Positions 1 to 9,438 are shown, counted from the stretch's first letter. The stretch: DNA of 64,000 nt from Mycolicibacterium neoaurum VKM Ac-1815D (GCF_000317305.3 NC_023036.2:3534001-3598000); one strand, 5' to 3'. Notes: generated from the sequence alone by a model not told the origin. Made by a program: numbers and translations.

Positions 1-325
1 CCGCTCCTCGGGCTCGAACATTGCCTACGATTCGCCGGGTCGCGGAGTGTGGATACTCCGCATGGGCCGAGCGGGTGAGCAACGACTGCACCCGCTGCTC
101 GAGCAGAAAGCGGTCGTCGTGGACCAGGAACAAGTCCCGCGTCGGATCGCCCTCGGGACGGTCGGTGGCCGGAATCTCGTAAGTTCCTTCGGGCGAGAAC
201 AGTTCGAGCCACTCGTGAAGGCGCCACTGGTCCAGCAATTCGGCCTCGTCATGCAGGAATGCCTCCACGTCGCCTAGTACCTCTCGCGACACCGTCGAAT
301 CCACCCCGGACGTCGTCGAAACCAT
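1..325 (-). CDS. Ring-hydroxylating dioxygenase beta subunit (3' end outside window)
   Basis: The minus-strand frame from ATG 325 runs open to the window edge, about 108 codons. The translation contains DEAELLDQWRLHEWLELF, then LVHDDRFLLEQRV and the motif HAEYPHSATRR. It lines up closely with the complete beta subunit at 4852-5370, which has EAKLLDEWQLDQWAQLY and HREYPHATTRH at matching places. This is the NTF2-like small subunit of aromatic-ring dioxygenases, which is structural in the alpha3beta3 hexamer and carries no metal. GGAGAGGAG upstream supports this start. Its alpha partner is probably outside the window, because the gene reads leftward. The family call is firm; the substrate is unknown. 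Confidence 0.85.
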   Translation of the reverse strand, partial: MVSTTSGVDSTVSREVLGDVEAFLHDEAELLDQWRLHEWLELFSPEGTYEIPATDRPEGDPTRDLFLVHDDRFLLEQRVQSLLTRSAHAEYPHSATRRIVGNVRARGA

Positions 326-385
326 TGCAACTCCTCTCCTCGTCGGTCGATCGTCGACGATGAGCGCGCCCGGGCCCTAGAGATC

Positions 386-402
386 GTTTCACCCGCCGGA
401 AC
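386..402. promoter_or_regulatory. Candidate operator, GTTTC-N7-GGAAC
   Basis: An inverted repeat with one mismatch lies in the divergent promoter between the left-edge beta subunit gene (start 325) and the hydrolase gene at 552. Its centre is 69 bp upstream of the minus-strand start. The architecture matches the sites at 432-448, 9439-9455 and 15959-15975. A perfect 12-bp palindrome, ATCGTCGACGAT, lies between it and the beta subunit gene at 350-361. IclR-type regulators use sites of roughly this form; that assignment is inference. Confidence 0.4.
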
Positions 403-431
403 GAGGCATCAGTGCACGGGCGGACGGCTGT

Positions 432-448
432 GTTCCGGTGCCCGGGAC
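432..448. promoter_or_regulatory. Candidate operator, GTTCC-N7-GGGAC
   Basis: This is the second imperfect copy of the GTTCC-N7-GGAAC dyad in the same divergent promoter, with its centre 46 bp from the first. It is 112 bp upstream of the plus-strand hydrolase start at 552. The rest of the 326-551 interval holds no ORF I would support. Confidence 0.4.
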
Positions 449-551
449 GGGGAGTTCCCGGAGTCCACCCGCTGCCGGTAACCAAGGGGTACCTCCTTGA
501 TCCGCGATTTTGCGAAAGCGGGCCAGTCCCCTACCGGAAGATGCCTTGCCC

Positions 552-1301
552 ATGGCCGCCACCGTGCACGTCACACCTCGGTGCAGCGTCGTCAAGTGCG
601 GTGGCCGACCGGTCGACATCGCCGAGATCCATCTCCCGGGCACGCCCCGGGGAGCCGTCCTCGTGATGACATCGGGCCGCGATTTCGAACCCGCCGCCGC
701 GGAGTTGTTGAACGGCTTCGCTGCCTTCGGCTACGAGGGTCTCGCTGCCGATGCTACGAAGTTACGCGGGACGCGCGCCGAACTCACGGCCATGGTCGGA
801 CACCTCCTGAAGCGTTTGGGTGATCGCGGTTGGCACGATGAGCAGATCGGCGTGGTTGGCTACTCGTGGGGCGGACTCGTGGCGCTCCTCGCCGGCGTGT
901 CGTTCGAACTCGGTGCCGTGGTGAGTGTTTCGCCCCAACCGAGGTATGGAAGCAGCGACGATCTCATCCAGTGGATCGGTGGGTTGGCCCCGCTCACACG
1001 CGCGCCATGGTTGTGCCTGACCGGCGCTGACGATCCCGCGCTGCCAGCGTCGGTTCGCGACGGCTTGGAGCGCACCCTTCGCAACGATGCGTCGACGTAC
1101 ACGCAGATCGTCAGCTATGTCGATGTGGGACAGGACTTCTATCGCACGTCGCCCGACGTCGCTGCGACAGCTGCCGCGTTCGATTCCTGGCAGCGGACAG
1201 TCGAATGGCTGGAGTTGCGAGTGGCGCCCCGCCTCACTCCCCTCACCAAGCAGTGGCGTCAACGCCAGACCGTGCTTGGTGGGGCTTCAACAGAAAGGTA
1301 A
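552..1301 (+). CDS. Dienelactone-hydrolase-like alpha/beta hydrolase, possibly inactive
   Basis: The 249-aa protein has a dienelactone hydrolase fold pattern: nucleophile elbow GYSWGG with Ser at about residue 105 (Cys in classical enzymes), an acid in TGADDP at about 159-161, and the late segment where the family has a GHGF-like motif. Here that segment reads VGQDFYR, so the expected catalytic His is Gln (about residue 194). The downstream RTVEWL helix is normal. ATG 552 is preferred over the upstream ATG at 510 because the conserved region begins there. It is the first gene of the plus-strand run and ends 8 bp before the Rieske oxygenase. The fold is fairly certain. Activity is doubtful unless another His serves. 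Confidence 0.7.
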   Translation: MAATVHVTPRCSVVKCGGRPVDIAEIHLPGTPRGAVLVMTSGRDFEPAAAELLNGFAAFGYEGLAADATKLRGTRAELTAMVGHLLKRLGDRGWHDEQIGVVGYSWGGLVALLAGVSFELGAVVSVSPQPRYGSSDDLIQWIGGLAPLTRAPWLCLTGADDPALPASVRDGLERTLRNDASTYTQIVSYVDVGQDFYRTSPDVAATAAAFDSWQRTVEWLELRVAPRLTPLTKQWRQRQTVLGGASTER

Positions 1302-1309
1302 AAACGCGC

Positions 1310-2638
1310 ATGTCCGAATACGTCGTTGATGACCGGGAGATGCCGTGCTTTCGGGTCGCCCGCCAGACCATGGTGGATCCGACGATCCTCGAACGGGAAC
1401 GCACGCTGATCTTCGACAAGAGCTGGCTCTACGTTGGCCACGAGTCAGAGTTGGCGAAGCCGAACAGCTTCAAGACGCGCACGCTGGCGGGCCGCCCCGT
1501 CATCTTCACCCGAGACAGTCGGGGACAGATTCGCGTGTGGCTGAACTCGTGCCCGCACCGTGGGGCGATGATCTGCCGCGAGCGCGAGGGAAACGCGCGC
1601 TTTCATACGTGCTTCTATCACGGGTGGTCGTTCAACACCGCCGGCGAACAGGTCTCGACGCCTGGAGATGAATCCTATGGACCAAACTTCGATCGACCCG
1701 GCTTGGCGAAGCCGCCGCGACTGGAGTCCTACCGCGGCTTCGTCTTCGCAAGCTTCGATCCTGACATCGTCGATCTCGAAACCTATCTCGCCGGCGCGAA
1801 GGAATACCTCGACCTCGTGGCCGATCAGTCCGATATGGGGATGCAGGTTCTCGAGGGCACTCACGAGTACTCGTGCAAGGCCAACTGGAAGCTCCTGGTG
1901 GAGAACAGCTTCGACGGCTATCACGCGATGACCACCCATCAGCGGTACTTCGCGATGGTGATTGCCGCCCGTGGCTCGATCGACACCTCGCTCATCATCG
2001 GCAAAGATCGCGGCATCGACCTGGGCAACGGTCATGCGGTGATCGCGGCCGGTCCCGGTGGTGATCAAATCTTGGGCCGACCCCTCTCCGCGGCGGGACA
2101 AGCCGAGCGTGACGCGCGCTACGCAGCCATCGGGGAGAAGTACGGCACCGAGTGGGCTACACGGCTGCGGGGTCAACGCAACTTGGTGATCTTCCCCAAT
2201 CTGGTGATCATCGACCTCGTCATGGGTGTGCTGATCCGCAAGATCGATCCAATCACGCCGGACTACATGGAGGTAACTGCCTGGCACATCGTGCCACCGG
2301 AGGAGGGTGCGGAGCTGCGCGCCCAACGACTCGACAACTTCCTCACGTTCTGGGGCCCGAGTGGTCTGGCCACGCCCGACGACGTCGAGGCACTCGAAAG
2401 CGCGCAGCGCGCATTCGCCACGCGCAAAGAGCTTCCGTGGTCCGACATTTCACGGGGAATGTCGAGTCGCGTCAACACCAGTCAGGACGAGCTCCAAATG
2501 CGGACTTGGTGGCGTCAATGGAACCGACTGATCACCGGCGAGGTCCTGCCCGATGAAGAGAAGGACCCGATGGGGCTGCCGTGGAGTGGACGACGCCGCG
2601 AGCCGACCGTGTCCCACCTACCCACTCCAGCCCCCTGA
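1310..2638 (+). CDS. Rieske non-heme iron oxygenase alpha subunit (copy 1)
   Basis: The 442-aa protein has a Rieske [2Fe-2S] motif CPH..CFYH (Cys81, His83, Cys101, His104). Its mononuclear iron site is NSFDGYHAMTTH (His205, His210), and a later ATPDDVEALES supplies the likely Asp ligand. This is a catalytic subunit of the aromatic ring-hydroxylating dioxygenase family. ATG 1310 follows AGAAAGG and removes a 35-residue unconserved extension. No beta subunit follows it directly; the nearest is downstream of the second alpha gene. It may share that beta subunit, act without one, or pair with the product encoded at the left edge. Electrons probably come through the Rieske ferredoxin at 10930-11238. 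The substrate is unknown. Confidence 0.93.
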   Translation: MSEYVVDDREMPCFRVARQTMVDPTILERERTLIFDKSWLYVGHESELAKPNSFKTRTLAGRPVIFTRDSRGQIRVWLNSCPHRGAMICREREGNARFHTCFYHGWSFNTAGEQVSTPGDESYGPNFDRPGLAKPPRLESYRGFVFASFDPDIVDLETYLAGAKEYLDLVADQSDMGMQVLEGTHEYSCKANWKLLVENSFDGYHAMTTHQRYFAMVIAARGSIDTSLIIGKDRGIDLGNGHAVIAAGPGGDQILGRPLSAAGQAERDARYAAIGEKYGTEWATRLRGQRNLVIFPNLVIIDLVMGVLIRKIDPITPDYMEVTAWHIVPPEEGAELRAQRLDNFLTFWGPSGLATPDDVEALESAQRAFATRKELPWSDISRGMSSRVNTSQDELQMRTWWRQWNRLITGEVLPDEEKDPMGLPWSGRRREPTVSHLPTPAP

Positions 2639-2694
2639 CACCCGACGGTCGATTCCCAATGCCAAGCCTCTCCAACACGAACGGAGCCAACACA

Positions 2695-3597
2695 ATGGCG
2701 TCGCAGACGATCAGCACCACCAACCCCGCGCTCGGTCGACGTGTGACCGCCGCGGGCATCGACACCAACTTTCTCGACCAAGGAGCTGGTGACAGCAAGC
2801 CCGTCGTGCTGCTACACGGCTCTGGTCCCGGCGTATCAGCCTATGCGAATTGGCGTCTGACACTTCCGGCGTTGGCCGCCGAACGGCGAGTAGTCGCTCC
2901 GGACCTCGTCGGTTTCGGCTACACCGAGCGGCCACCTGGACATCAGTACTCGATGACGAACTGGGTGTCCCACGCAGAGGCGTTCCTCGACGCCGTCGGC
3001 TTGGATTCGCTCAGTCTCGTCGGCAACAGCTTTGGCTCAGCCATGGCTCTAGAGCTTGCGGTTCGCCTGCCCGAGCGAGTCCGGCGGGTGGTGTTGATGG
3101 GCAGCGTGGGAGTGCCGTTCCAACTCACCGAGGGTCTCGATGCGGTTTGGGGTTACACACCGTCCGTGCCAGGAATGCGCGAGGTGCTGGACTACTTCGC
3201 GTACGACGAGACACTGGTCGACGACGATCTCGCACAAACCCGTTACGCGGCAAGCATTCAACCAGGATTTCAAGAGTCCTTTGCCGCCATGTTCCCGCCG
3301 CCGCGGCAACGCTGGGTGGATTCCATGGTCGTCGACGAGACGGCAATCAGATCGATTCAGTGCCCCACGCTGATCGTCCACGGCCGCGAAGATCGCATCA
3401 TTCCGCCGGACACCTCGCGTCGACTGTTCGAACTCATTCCCAACGCGCAACTGCACATGTTCGGCCAGTGTGGCCACTGGACTCAAATCGAGCACGCCGG
3501 CAGATTCAACGAACTCGTCGTCGACTTTCTCGCGGAGGGTGATCAGATCCCCGGGTCTTCCGCCGCGGCAGCGCGGAAGGGTACGCAACATGCCTGA
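2695..3597 (+). CDS. Meta-cleavage product hydrolase (C-C bond hydrolase, BphD/HsaD/XylF type)
   Basis: This 300-aa alpha/beta hydrolase has the oxyanion motif HGSGPGVSAYANW, the nucleophile motif GNSFGSA (Ser112), an acid in HGREDRIIP and His in GQCGHWTQIEH. The HGSGPG and CGHWTQ signatures are typical of hydrolases that split 2-hydroxy-6-oxo-dienoate ring-fission products into a carboxylic acid and 2-hydroxypenta-2,4-dienoate. ATG 2695 follows GGAG; the upstream 38 codons are not conserved in character. It sits between two Rieske alpha genes, and its stop overlaps the next start by 8 bp. A second member of the family lies at 15037-15900. Confidence 0.92.
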   Translation: MASQTISTTNPALGRRVTAAGIDTNFLDQGAGDSKPVVLLHGSGPGVSAYANWRLTLPALAAERRVVAPDLVGFGYTERPPGHQYSMTNWVSHAEAFLDAVGLDSLSLVGNSFGSAMALELAVRLPERVRRVVLMGSVGVPFQLTEGLDAVWGYTPSVPGMREVLDYFAYDETLVDDDLAQTRYAASIQPGFQESFAAMFPPPRQRWVDSMVVDETAIRSIQCPTLIVHGREDRIIPPDTSRRLFELIPNAQLHMFGQCGHWTQIEHAGRFNELVVDFLAEGDQIPGSSAAAARKGTQHA

Positions 3598-4855
3598 TCC
3601 GCAAGCGCACTTGATCATCGACGACGTCGACAACGGCGTCTTCCGTGTCCATCGGTCCACGATGACCTCCCCCGAGATCTATGCCGCCGAGCAAGACTTG
3701 ATATTCAATCGCTGCTGGCTCTACCTCGGGCACGAATCCGAACTGCGTCAGCCCGGCGACTTCGTTCGGCGCAACGTCGGTGGCCGGCCCCTGATCTTCG
3801 TCCGCAGCGCGACGAGCGGCGAAATTCATGCCTTCCACAATACGTGCACGCACCGCGGTGCTGTGGTGTGCCGACTCGACTCGGGCAATAGCAAGGTCTT
3901 CCAATGCTTCTACCACGCATGGTCTTTCGACACCAACGGTCGGTTGGTTGGCCTTCCCGATCGCAAGGCCTACGGTCCGGGTTTCAAGATGGAGGAGATG
4001 GGCCTGCGACCTGTTGCCAGAGTCGACTCCTACCGGGGTTTCTTCTTCGTCTGCTTCGATCCGAACGTCGAACCGCTCGTCGACTACCTCGCCGGAGCGG
4101 TCCACTACCTCGACCTCATCGTCGACGGGGCTGGGGACGACTGGGAGGTGCTGCGCGGCTCCAACCAATATTCGATCAAGGCGAATTGGAAGCTGCTCGC
4201 CGAGAACAGCATGGACGGATACCACGCACTGCCCACGCACGACACCTACATCAAGTACCTCAGCAGTATGGGAGTCGACGTAAGTGGCGGACTTTCCGGA
4301 ACCGGGCGGGCTTTGGGCAACGGCCATGCAATCATCGAGTACCGGGGGCCGTGGGGACGTCCAATTGCCAAGTGGAAAAACCACTTCGGATCGGACACCC
4401 GTGCCGAGATCGATGAGAAGCGCGAATGGCTACGCAAGAACTACGGCGACGAGCGATCGGAGATCATGGCCGACTACAACCGCAATCTCGTCATCTTCCC
4501 CAACCTCGTCATCAACGACATCCAGTCGGTAACCGTGCGCACCTTCTTCCCGACAAGTCCGGACTACATGGAGATCAGTGCCTGGCACCTGGCGCCCGCA
4601 TCCGAGTCGCCGCGCGCTCGCGCCCTGCGGCTAGAGAGTTTCCTGAGCTTCCTTGGGCCCGGAGGTTTGGCAACGCCAGACGACGTCGAGGCGCTCGAGT
4701 CGTGTCAGAGCGGCTTCCGAAGCGGCGGCGTCGAGTGGAACGACATCTCCCGCGGAATGCTTCGCGATCCCCAATCCGTAGACGAGGAACAGATGCGAGC
4801 CTTTTGGCGCAGATGGCGGGACGCCGTCAGCCTCCCGGACGGGGTACTCGCGTGA
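3590..4855 (+). CDS. Rieske non-heme iron oxygenase alpha subunit (copy 2)
   Basis: The 421-aa protein has the Rieske motif CTH..CFYH (Cys86, His88, Cys106, His109) and the iron site NSMDGYHALPTH (His212, His217). ATPDDVEALES near the C-terminus carries the Asp ligand. It is clearly paralogous to the product of 1310-2638 (shared WLY-GHESEL, YRGF and ANWKLL-ENS blocks) but diverged enough to suggest a different substrate or step. The start overlaps the preceding stop by 8 bp, and its own stop overlaps the beta-subunit GTG (GTGA). This translational coupling makes alpha 2 and the beta at 4852 the likely physical pair. Confidence 0.93.
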   Translation: MPDPQAHLIIDDVDNGVFRVHRSTMTSPEIYAAEQDLIFNRCWLYLGHESELRQPGDFVRRNVGGRPLIFVRSATSGEIHAFHNTCTHRGAVVCRLDSGNSKVFQCFYHAWSFDTNGRLVGLPDRKAYGPGFKMEEMGLRPVARVDSYRGFFFVCFDPNVEPLVDYLAGAVHYLDLIVDGAGDDWEVLRGSNQYSIKANWKLLAENSMDGYHALPTHDTYIKYLSSMGVDVSGGLSGTGRALGNGHAIIEYRGPWGRPIAKWKNHFGSDTRAEIDEKREWLRKNYGDERSEIMADYNRNLVIFPNLVINDIQSVTVRTFFPTSPDYMEISAWHLAPASESPRARALRLESFLSFLGPGGLATPDDVEALESCQSGFRSGGVEWNDISRGMLRDPQSVDEEQMRAFWRRWRDAVSLPDGVLA

Positions 4856-5370
4856 CGACGTTCGACAACGCTCTGACGAACGCCGCCGCACGCGACGTCT
4901 CGCGGTCTGATGTAGAAGACCTGCTGTACTACGAAGCCAAGCTGCTCGACGAGTGGCAACTCGACCAGTGGGCGCAGTTGTACACCGATGATGCCGAGTA
5001 CCTCATTCCCGCCAACGACCTTCCCGACGGGGATGAGAAGCGCGATCTCCTCTTGGTGCACGACAATAAGTTTCGGCTGCTGGCACGGGTAGATCGCCTC
5101 AAGAGCCGCAAGGCACACCGCGAGTACCCGCACGCTACGACGCGGCATCAGGTGACCAACGTGCGCATCGAATCGCAGAAGCCCGACGAAGTCTGCGCAA
5201 CTGCGTATTTCACCGTATGGCGCTTCCGCGAGGGCCGTGACGACCACTACGTGGGCCGCTATGACTATCGTCTGCGCCGACTCGACGGCATCCTGAAGAT
5301 CAGGTACAAGCGCGCAGTGATGGACATGACGGTCCTACGCCCGGCCGGTGCGGTGAGCATCATCCTCTGA
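4852..5370 (+). CDS. Ring-hydroxylating dioxygenase beta subunit
   Basis: The 172-aa protein starts at GTG within the alpha-subunit stop (GTGA overlap). It is an NTF2-like small subunit with YEAKLLDEWQLDQWAQLY near the N-terminus, LVHDNKFRLLARV, HREYPHATTRHQVTN, and the closing segment LRIKYKRAVMD-type (here ILKIRYKRAVMDMTVL) that is typical of the family. Length fits the usual 160-190 aa. It would assemble with the upstream alpha subunit. A diverged copy starts at 325 on the minus strand. Confidence 0.92.
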   Translation: MTTFDNALTNAAARDVSRSDVEDLLYYEAKLLDEWQLDQWAQLYTDDAEYLIPANDLPDGDEKRDLLLVHDNKFRLLARVDRLKSRKAHREYPHATTRHQVTNVRIESQKPDEVCATAYFTVWRFREGRDDHYVGRYDYRLRRLDGILKIRYKRAVMDMTVLRPAGAVSIIL

Positions 5371-5387
5371 AGGAGTACGGAACATCC

Positions 5388-5665
5388 ATGATCGAGATCG
5401 CCAGATCCTCGAGGGACGAAGTGCTTACGGGTATGCGCAAATTCACCGCCGACGAGGTGGCCACATTGGCATTGCGGCGTAACCGCATCGATCGGCGGGT
5501 TTCGACACCTTCACTCACTACCGCACCATCTGCGAGTCACGACTGCCCGGTACCGTCGCCGCATTGACGGTGCCACCCATCCCAAAGTCCGCGACGATGA
5601 TCATTGATTGGGCACTAGCCACGCAGGCCCGACGTCTCTGGCGGCGCATCGACCGCTACCGCTAG
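5388..5665 (+). pseudogene. Frameshifted small gene of unknown function
   Basis: An AAGGAG ribosome site and ATG 5388 open a frame (MIEIARSSRDEV...) that stops at 5567. Near 5500 the coding character moves to another frame, which reads GFDTFTHYRTICESRLPG and runs to TAG 5665. Read together, the two frames give a coherent protein of roughly 90 aa, so a one-base indel (or sequencing error) is the simplest view. It follows the beta subunit by 17 bp in the same direction. I do not recognise the family. Confidence 0.45.
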
Positions 5666-5701
5666 TACGAGCGCACCGCTGTGGCGCACGCTGCGGGTTG
5701 C

Positions 5702-6565
5702 TCAGGTCACCGAGACCATGGGGACTCGCGCCTGGTGGACGACGTTCATCACGACCCGACCAGCCATTCCCCGCATACAGCCGGCCGGGACCACGAATAG
5801 TTGTGCACGAGAGCACTCCTCGATCGCGGCGGCCTGGTAGCGACGATGGGATCGAAGGCAACTCCACACGGTCGGCACCGTTGGAAAGCGCTGCTGGAAC
5901 TCGCGCAGCAACGCGCGCTCGGCGTCCCCACGATGTAGTGCGACGACGCCGACCGCCTTTCGTTGTGCCACATCGAATGCGCTCGTCAAGGCCGACGTAG
6001 GGTCATAAATCCGGTCGATCCCGACCACGATCGGCGCTCGGGGATCTTGCCAGGGGCGCGGTGCGGTGGGCACCACGGCCACGGGGCAGTCGGAGTGACG
6101 ACCGAGGTCATGGGCGACCGACCTGGGCCACAGGTGCGAACGGCCTGCCCTCTCGGCGAGTACGAGCAGCTGCGCGTCGCGCGAGATGCTCCTCAACGTC
6201 GGCACGACCGGCCCGTCGTATAACCGCGTCCAAAACTCGACGACGCTCGGTGACTCCAGCTCGACCGCGAGCACGGCATCATCCAGCGCCCGCCTCCCGA
6301 GTTCGATGGCGTCGCGGTGAACCTGCTCCGGCAGCGGTTCGTTCATCAGTCCCAGCGCGGGCCATGTCTCGAAGGCACTTGCGGCGTGAACCACCACCAA
6401 GCCGCAACGGCGCCGAATCGCCTCGCGAAGACCACTTCTCACAGCTTCGCGGTTGTCGGATCCAGCCAGCACGGCGACAGCGACCGGCCGGGCTCGCGGC
6501 GCGAGACCGAGCTCGAAATGCGATTGTCCGTCTTGCATCCCGTACGCACGACCGTCGGCTATCAC
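5702..6565 (-). CDS. Tandem-domain universal stress protein (UspA family)
   Basis: The 287-aa protein has two Usp-type domains. The first runs roughly from residue 27 ([12 protein letters not shown]) to 168, ending [14 protein letters not shown]. The second runs from about 177 (PIVVGIDRI) to the C-terminus, ending [10 protein letters not shown]. The usual ATP-binding G-x2-G-x9-GS is degenerate in both halves. Its ATG overlaps the stop of the aldolase gene (ATGA), so it is the last gene of the hydratase-dehydrogenase-aldolase operon. A stress or energy-state role is known for the family; its link to this pathway is inference. Confidence 0.85.
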   Translation of the reverse strand: MIADGRAYGMQDGQSHFELGLAPRARPVAVAVLAGSDNREAVRSGLREAIRRRCGLVVVHAASAFETWPALGLMNEPLPEQVHRDAIELGRRALDDAVLAVELESPSVVEFWTRLYDGPVVPTLRSISRDAQLLVLAERAGRSHLWPRSVAHDLGRHSDCPVAVVPTAPRPWQDPRAPIVVGIDRIYDPTSALTSAFDVAQRKAVGVVALHRGDAERALLREFQQRFPTVPTVWSCLRSHRRYQAAAIEECSRAQLFVVPAGCMRGMAGRVVMNVVHQARVPMVSVT

Positions 6566-7590
6566 GCCGTGGAGGCCGAGTCAGCGCGTCGAACGTAGTT
6601 CAGTGCAATGTCGACCAACATGTCTTCCTGGCCGCCCACCAAGTTGCGGCGACCGGCCTCGATGAGGAGCTCTCGGACGTCGATGCCGTACTGACCCGCA
6701 ACCACTTCGGCATGACGCAGGAAGGAGGAGTACACGCCGGCGTAACCGAGGGTCAGTGTCTCGCGGTCTACCTGCACCGGCCGGTCTCGCAGGGGACGGA
6801 CGAGGTCGTCGGCCGCGTCCTGCAGGGCGCACACGTCACAACCATGTGACCACGCCTGCAAGTTGGCGACGGCGATGAATGCCTCGATTGGGCAGTTCCC
6901 CGCGCCAGCCCCTTGACCGGCGAGGGAGGCGTCGACGCGCGTGACACCCTCCTCCACCGCAACGACGCTGTTGGCCACCGACAACGAAAGATTCTCATGG
7001 GCGTGGATTCCGATCTGAGTGTCGGCATCCAACACTGCTCGGTAAGCCTTGATGCGATCTCGTACGTCCTGCATGAGAAGCCGGCCACCCGAGTCAGTCA
7101 CATAGACGCACTGCGCCCCATAGCTTTCCATCAACTTGGCTTGCTTGGCCAAATCGGCGGGAGACGCCATGTGGCTCATCATCAAGAATCCCGACACGTC
7201 CATGTCGAGTTCTCTTGCCGTCGCTATGTGCTGCGCAGCCACATCGGCTTCGGTGCAGTGGGTGGCTATCCGCACCGAGCGGACACCCATGCGGTGCGCC
7301 CGCTCGAGGTCGGAGATCGTGCCGATGCCGGGTAGCAGAAGCGTCGTCAACATAGCGCGTGTGATGCTGCTGGCCGCCGCCTCGATCCACTCCCAGTCGG
7401 TGTGGCTGCCCGGTCCGTAATTGACCGAGCCCCCGGACAAGCCGTCCCCGTGGGCGACCTCGATGGCATCGACACCCGCAGCGTCGAGAGCCGAGGCGAT
7501 GCGAGCTACTGCCTCCGTGCTGATGCGGTGACGGATGGCGTGCATGCCGTCACGCAGAGTCACGTCCTGGATGTAAAGGCGCCTGTCCAT
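6562..7590 (-). CDS. 4-hydroxy-2-oxovalerate aldolase (DmpG/BphI/HsaF type)
   Basis: The 342-aa protein matches the family's usual length of about 340. The N-terminal [12 protein letters not shown] carries the metal- and substrate-binding Arg-Asp. [14 protein letters not shown] supplies the metal-binding His pair, and the DRE-TIM barrel is followed by the C-terminal communication domain ([13 protein letters not shown]). It cleaves 4-hydroxy-2-oxo acids to pyruvate and an aldehyde, which is channelled to the acylating dehydrogenase encoded just upstream at 7593. The gap is 2 bp, consistent with an obligate enzyme complex. Confidence 0.96.
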   Translation of the reverse strand: MDRRLYIQDVTLRDGMHAIRHRISTEAVARIASALDAAGVDAIEVAHGDGLSGGSVNYGPGSHTDWEWIEAAASSITRAMLTTLLLPGIGTISDLERAHRMGVRSVRIATHCTEADVAAQHIATARELDMDVSGFLMMSHMASPADLAKQAKLMESYGAQCVYVTDSGGRLLMQDVRDRIKAYRAVLDADTQIGIHAHENLSLSVANSVVAVEEGVTRVDASLAGQGAGAGNCPIEAFIAVANLQAWSHGCDVCALQDAADDLVRPLRDRPVQVDRETLTLGYAGVYSSFLRHAEVVAGQYGIDVRELLIEAGRRNLVGGQEDMLVDIALNYVRRADSASTA

Positions 7591-7592
7591 GG

Positions 7593-8561
7593 TTACTGGT
7601 CTCCGCTTCCGTCGATGGTGGCTACGGGAGTGCGCAAGGTCATGGCCTCGGCGGTCTGCAAAGCCGCCGACGTCATGATGTCGAGGTTGCCTGCATAGGC
7701 CGGCAGATAGTGTGCGGCCCCCTCGACCTCGAGAAAGATCGACACCTTGGTGGTGACCGCGTTAGACCCGGCGCACAAGAGCGTGTGATATGGCTCGTCG
7801 GCTCCGATTCGGCTGAACTGCACCTCCTGTTTGAGACGGTAGCCGGGCACGTACTGCGCCACCCGCGCCGCCATCGCCGCTACGGAACGTCGGATGGCAT
7901 CCTGGTCGGCGTCGCCGGTAAGGCAGAAGACGGTGTCGCGCATGATGAGCGGTGGCTCGGCGGGATTGAGGACGATGATGGCCTTGCCCTTGGCCGCCCC
8001 TCCCACCAATTCGATTGCTCGCGAGGTGGTTTCGGTGAATTCGTCGATGTTTGCCCGCGTTCCCGGGCCGGCCGAACGCGACGCTATCGAGGCCACGATC
8101 TCGGCATAATGCACGGGCGTCACGGCTGCCACCGCTGCGACCATCGGAATGGTCGCCTGTCCGCCACACGTGACCATGTTGACGATCCGGGTCCCGGCGT
8201 CGACGTGGTCGGCCAGGTTGACTGCGGGGACGACGAACGGCCCGATCGCGGCCGGCGTCAGGTCGACGAGCAGCTTGTCGTAGGGCGTGAGTTTCTTGGC
8301 ATTCTCGAGATGCGCCTTGGCTGAGGTGGCGTCGAAGACGACCTTGGTGTCCTCGAATTCGGGCATCTCGAGGAAACCGTCGATGCCGCCGGTGGTGATG
8401 GGCACCCCCAACCGGCTTGCCCGCGCCAGGCCGTCCGAATTGGTGTCAATACCGATGAGCGCGGCCACCTCAAGGACTTCCGACAAGCGCAGGATCTTGA
8501 ACATCAGGTCGGTGCCGATGTTGCCGGAGCCAATGATGGCCGCTTTCGCCTTGGCGGTCAT
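7593..8561 (-). CDS. Acetaldehyde (propanal) dehydrogenase, acylating (DmpF/BphJ/HsaG type)
   Basis: The 322-aa protein begins with a Rossmann motif ([11 protein letters not shown], about residues 9-19). The catalytic Cys is in [10 protein letters not shown] (about residue 133), and [10 protein letters not shown] and the [11 protein letters not shown]-terminus are typical. It oxidises the aldehyde from the aldolase to acyl-CoA with NAD and CoA. The start overlaps the hydratase stop by 4 bp, and the stop is 2 bp before the aldolase. The order hydratase, dehydrogenase, aldolase is the standard meta-cleavage lower-pathway order. Confidence 0.96.
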   Translation of the reverse strand: MTAKAKAAIIGSGNIGTDLMFKILRLSEVLEVAALIGIDTNSDGLARASRLGVPITTGGIDGFLEMPEFEDTKVVFDATSAKAHLENAKKLTPYDKLLVDLTPAAIGPFVVPAVNLADHVDAGTRIVNMVTCGGQATIPMVAAVAAVTPVHYAEIVASIASRSAGPGTRANIDEFTETTSRAIELVGGAAKGKAIIVLNPAEPPLIMRDTVFCLTGDADQDAIRRSVAAMAARVAQYVPGYRLKQEVQFSRIGADEPYHTLLCAGSNAVTTKVSIFLEVEGAAHYLPAYAGNLDIMTSAALQTAEAMTLRTPVATIDGSGDQ

Positions 8562-9367
8562 GACACCTCCGAGAACGAGGCCCGCACGAGACCTAGCGGA
8601 CCGAGGTCGGCGTGGACCCTGGTTCCGGGCTGTGCAGGCACCATCGCTCCAAGCGCACCTGAGAGCACGACCTGCCCAGCGCGCAGCGGATCACCGTAGT
8701 CAGCCGCGGTGCGAGCTAGCCACGCCAGTGCATCCAACGGATCGCCCAGGCACAGTTCGCCATTGCCGCTGGACACCTCCTGTCCGTCGACGTACATGGT
8801 CATGGGCACCTCGCGGGGGATGAAGTCCGACAACGGGAGCCGATGTTCGGAAAGGACGAACAGGGCCGAAGATGCGTTGTCAGCCACGGTGTCGGTGAGC
8901 GCGATGTTCCAATCTTGGACGCGACTGTCGACGATCTCGAGAGCAGCGACTGCGTAGTCGACCGCAGCCATCACGCTCTCGCTGTCGCGCGCTTGAGCAG
9001 CATACAAGTCGCTCTTGAGCACGAAGGCGATCTCGGCTTCTATCTTCGGCTGTAACAATCGGTTCCAGGGCACCTCCGCCAGTCCTGTCACGTCCATGTC
9101 TGCGAACAGGACGCCGAAATCGGGTTGGTCGACGCCCAGTTGACGCTGCACCGGTGCCGAGGTGAGGCCGATCTTGCGGCCGATGACTCGCCCACCGGCC
9201 GCGATCCGACGCCGCGTGAGCTCGGACTGCACCGCGTACGCCCCGTCGATGTCGTTGGGGGAAAACAGATGTCGTATAGGCGGTATGGGCTTCCGTAGTT
9301 CGACGGCGCTCGTCAGGCGATCGGCAATCTGGCCGATGCATTCGGCGTTTAGGGTGGCTGTGCGCAT
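8558..9367 (-). CDS. 2-hydroxypenta-2,4-dienoate (2-keto-4-pentenoate) hydratase
   Basis: The 269-aa protein belongs to the FAH/hydratase superfamily. It has [10 protein letters not shown], a conserved block [13 protein letters not shown] with the Mg-binding Glu residues, and [12 protein letters not shown]. It adds water to 2-hydroxypentadienoate to make 4-hydroxy-2-oxovalerate for the aldolase. ATG 9367 is chosen because GCGGAGTCACC precedes it and the fold begins there; the frame is open 30 codons further upstream. It is the first gene of a four-gene minus-strand operon, and a candidate operator lies 80 bp upstream of its start. Confidence 0.95.
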   Translation of the reverse strand: MRTATLNAECIGQIADRLTSAVELRKPIPPIRHLFSPNDIDGAYAVQSELTRRRIAAGGRVIGRKIGLTSAPVQRQLGVDQPDFGVLFADMDVTGLAEVPWNRLLQPKIEAEIAFVLKSDLYAAQARDSESVMAAVDYAVAALEIVDSRVQDWNIALTDTVADNASSALFVLSEHRLPLSDFIPREVPMTMYVDGQEVSSGNGELCLGDPLDALAWLARTAADYGDPLRAGQVVLSGALGAMVPAQPGTRVHADLGPLGLVRASFSEVS

Positions 9368-9438
9368 GGTGACTCCGCTCAGGATGCGAGGTATTTCGCT
9401 CCCATCGTGAGTACTGACGGCCGTCCTGACCCGCTGCC

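Noticed and set aside
762..1262. Minus-strand 166-codon frame opposite the first hydrolase
   Set aside because: It mirrors the hydrolase codon pattern and shows no motif; a typical high-G+C shadow frame.
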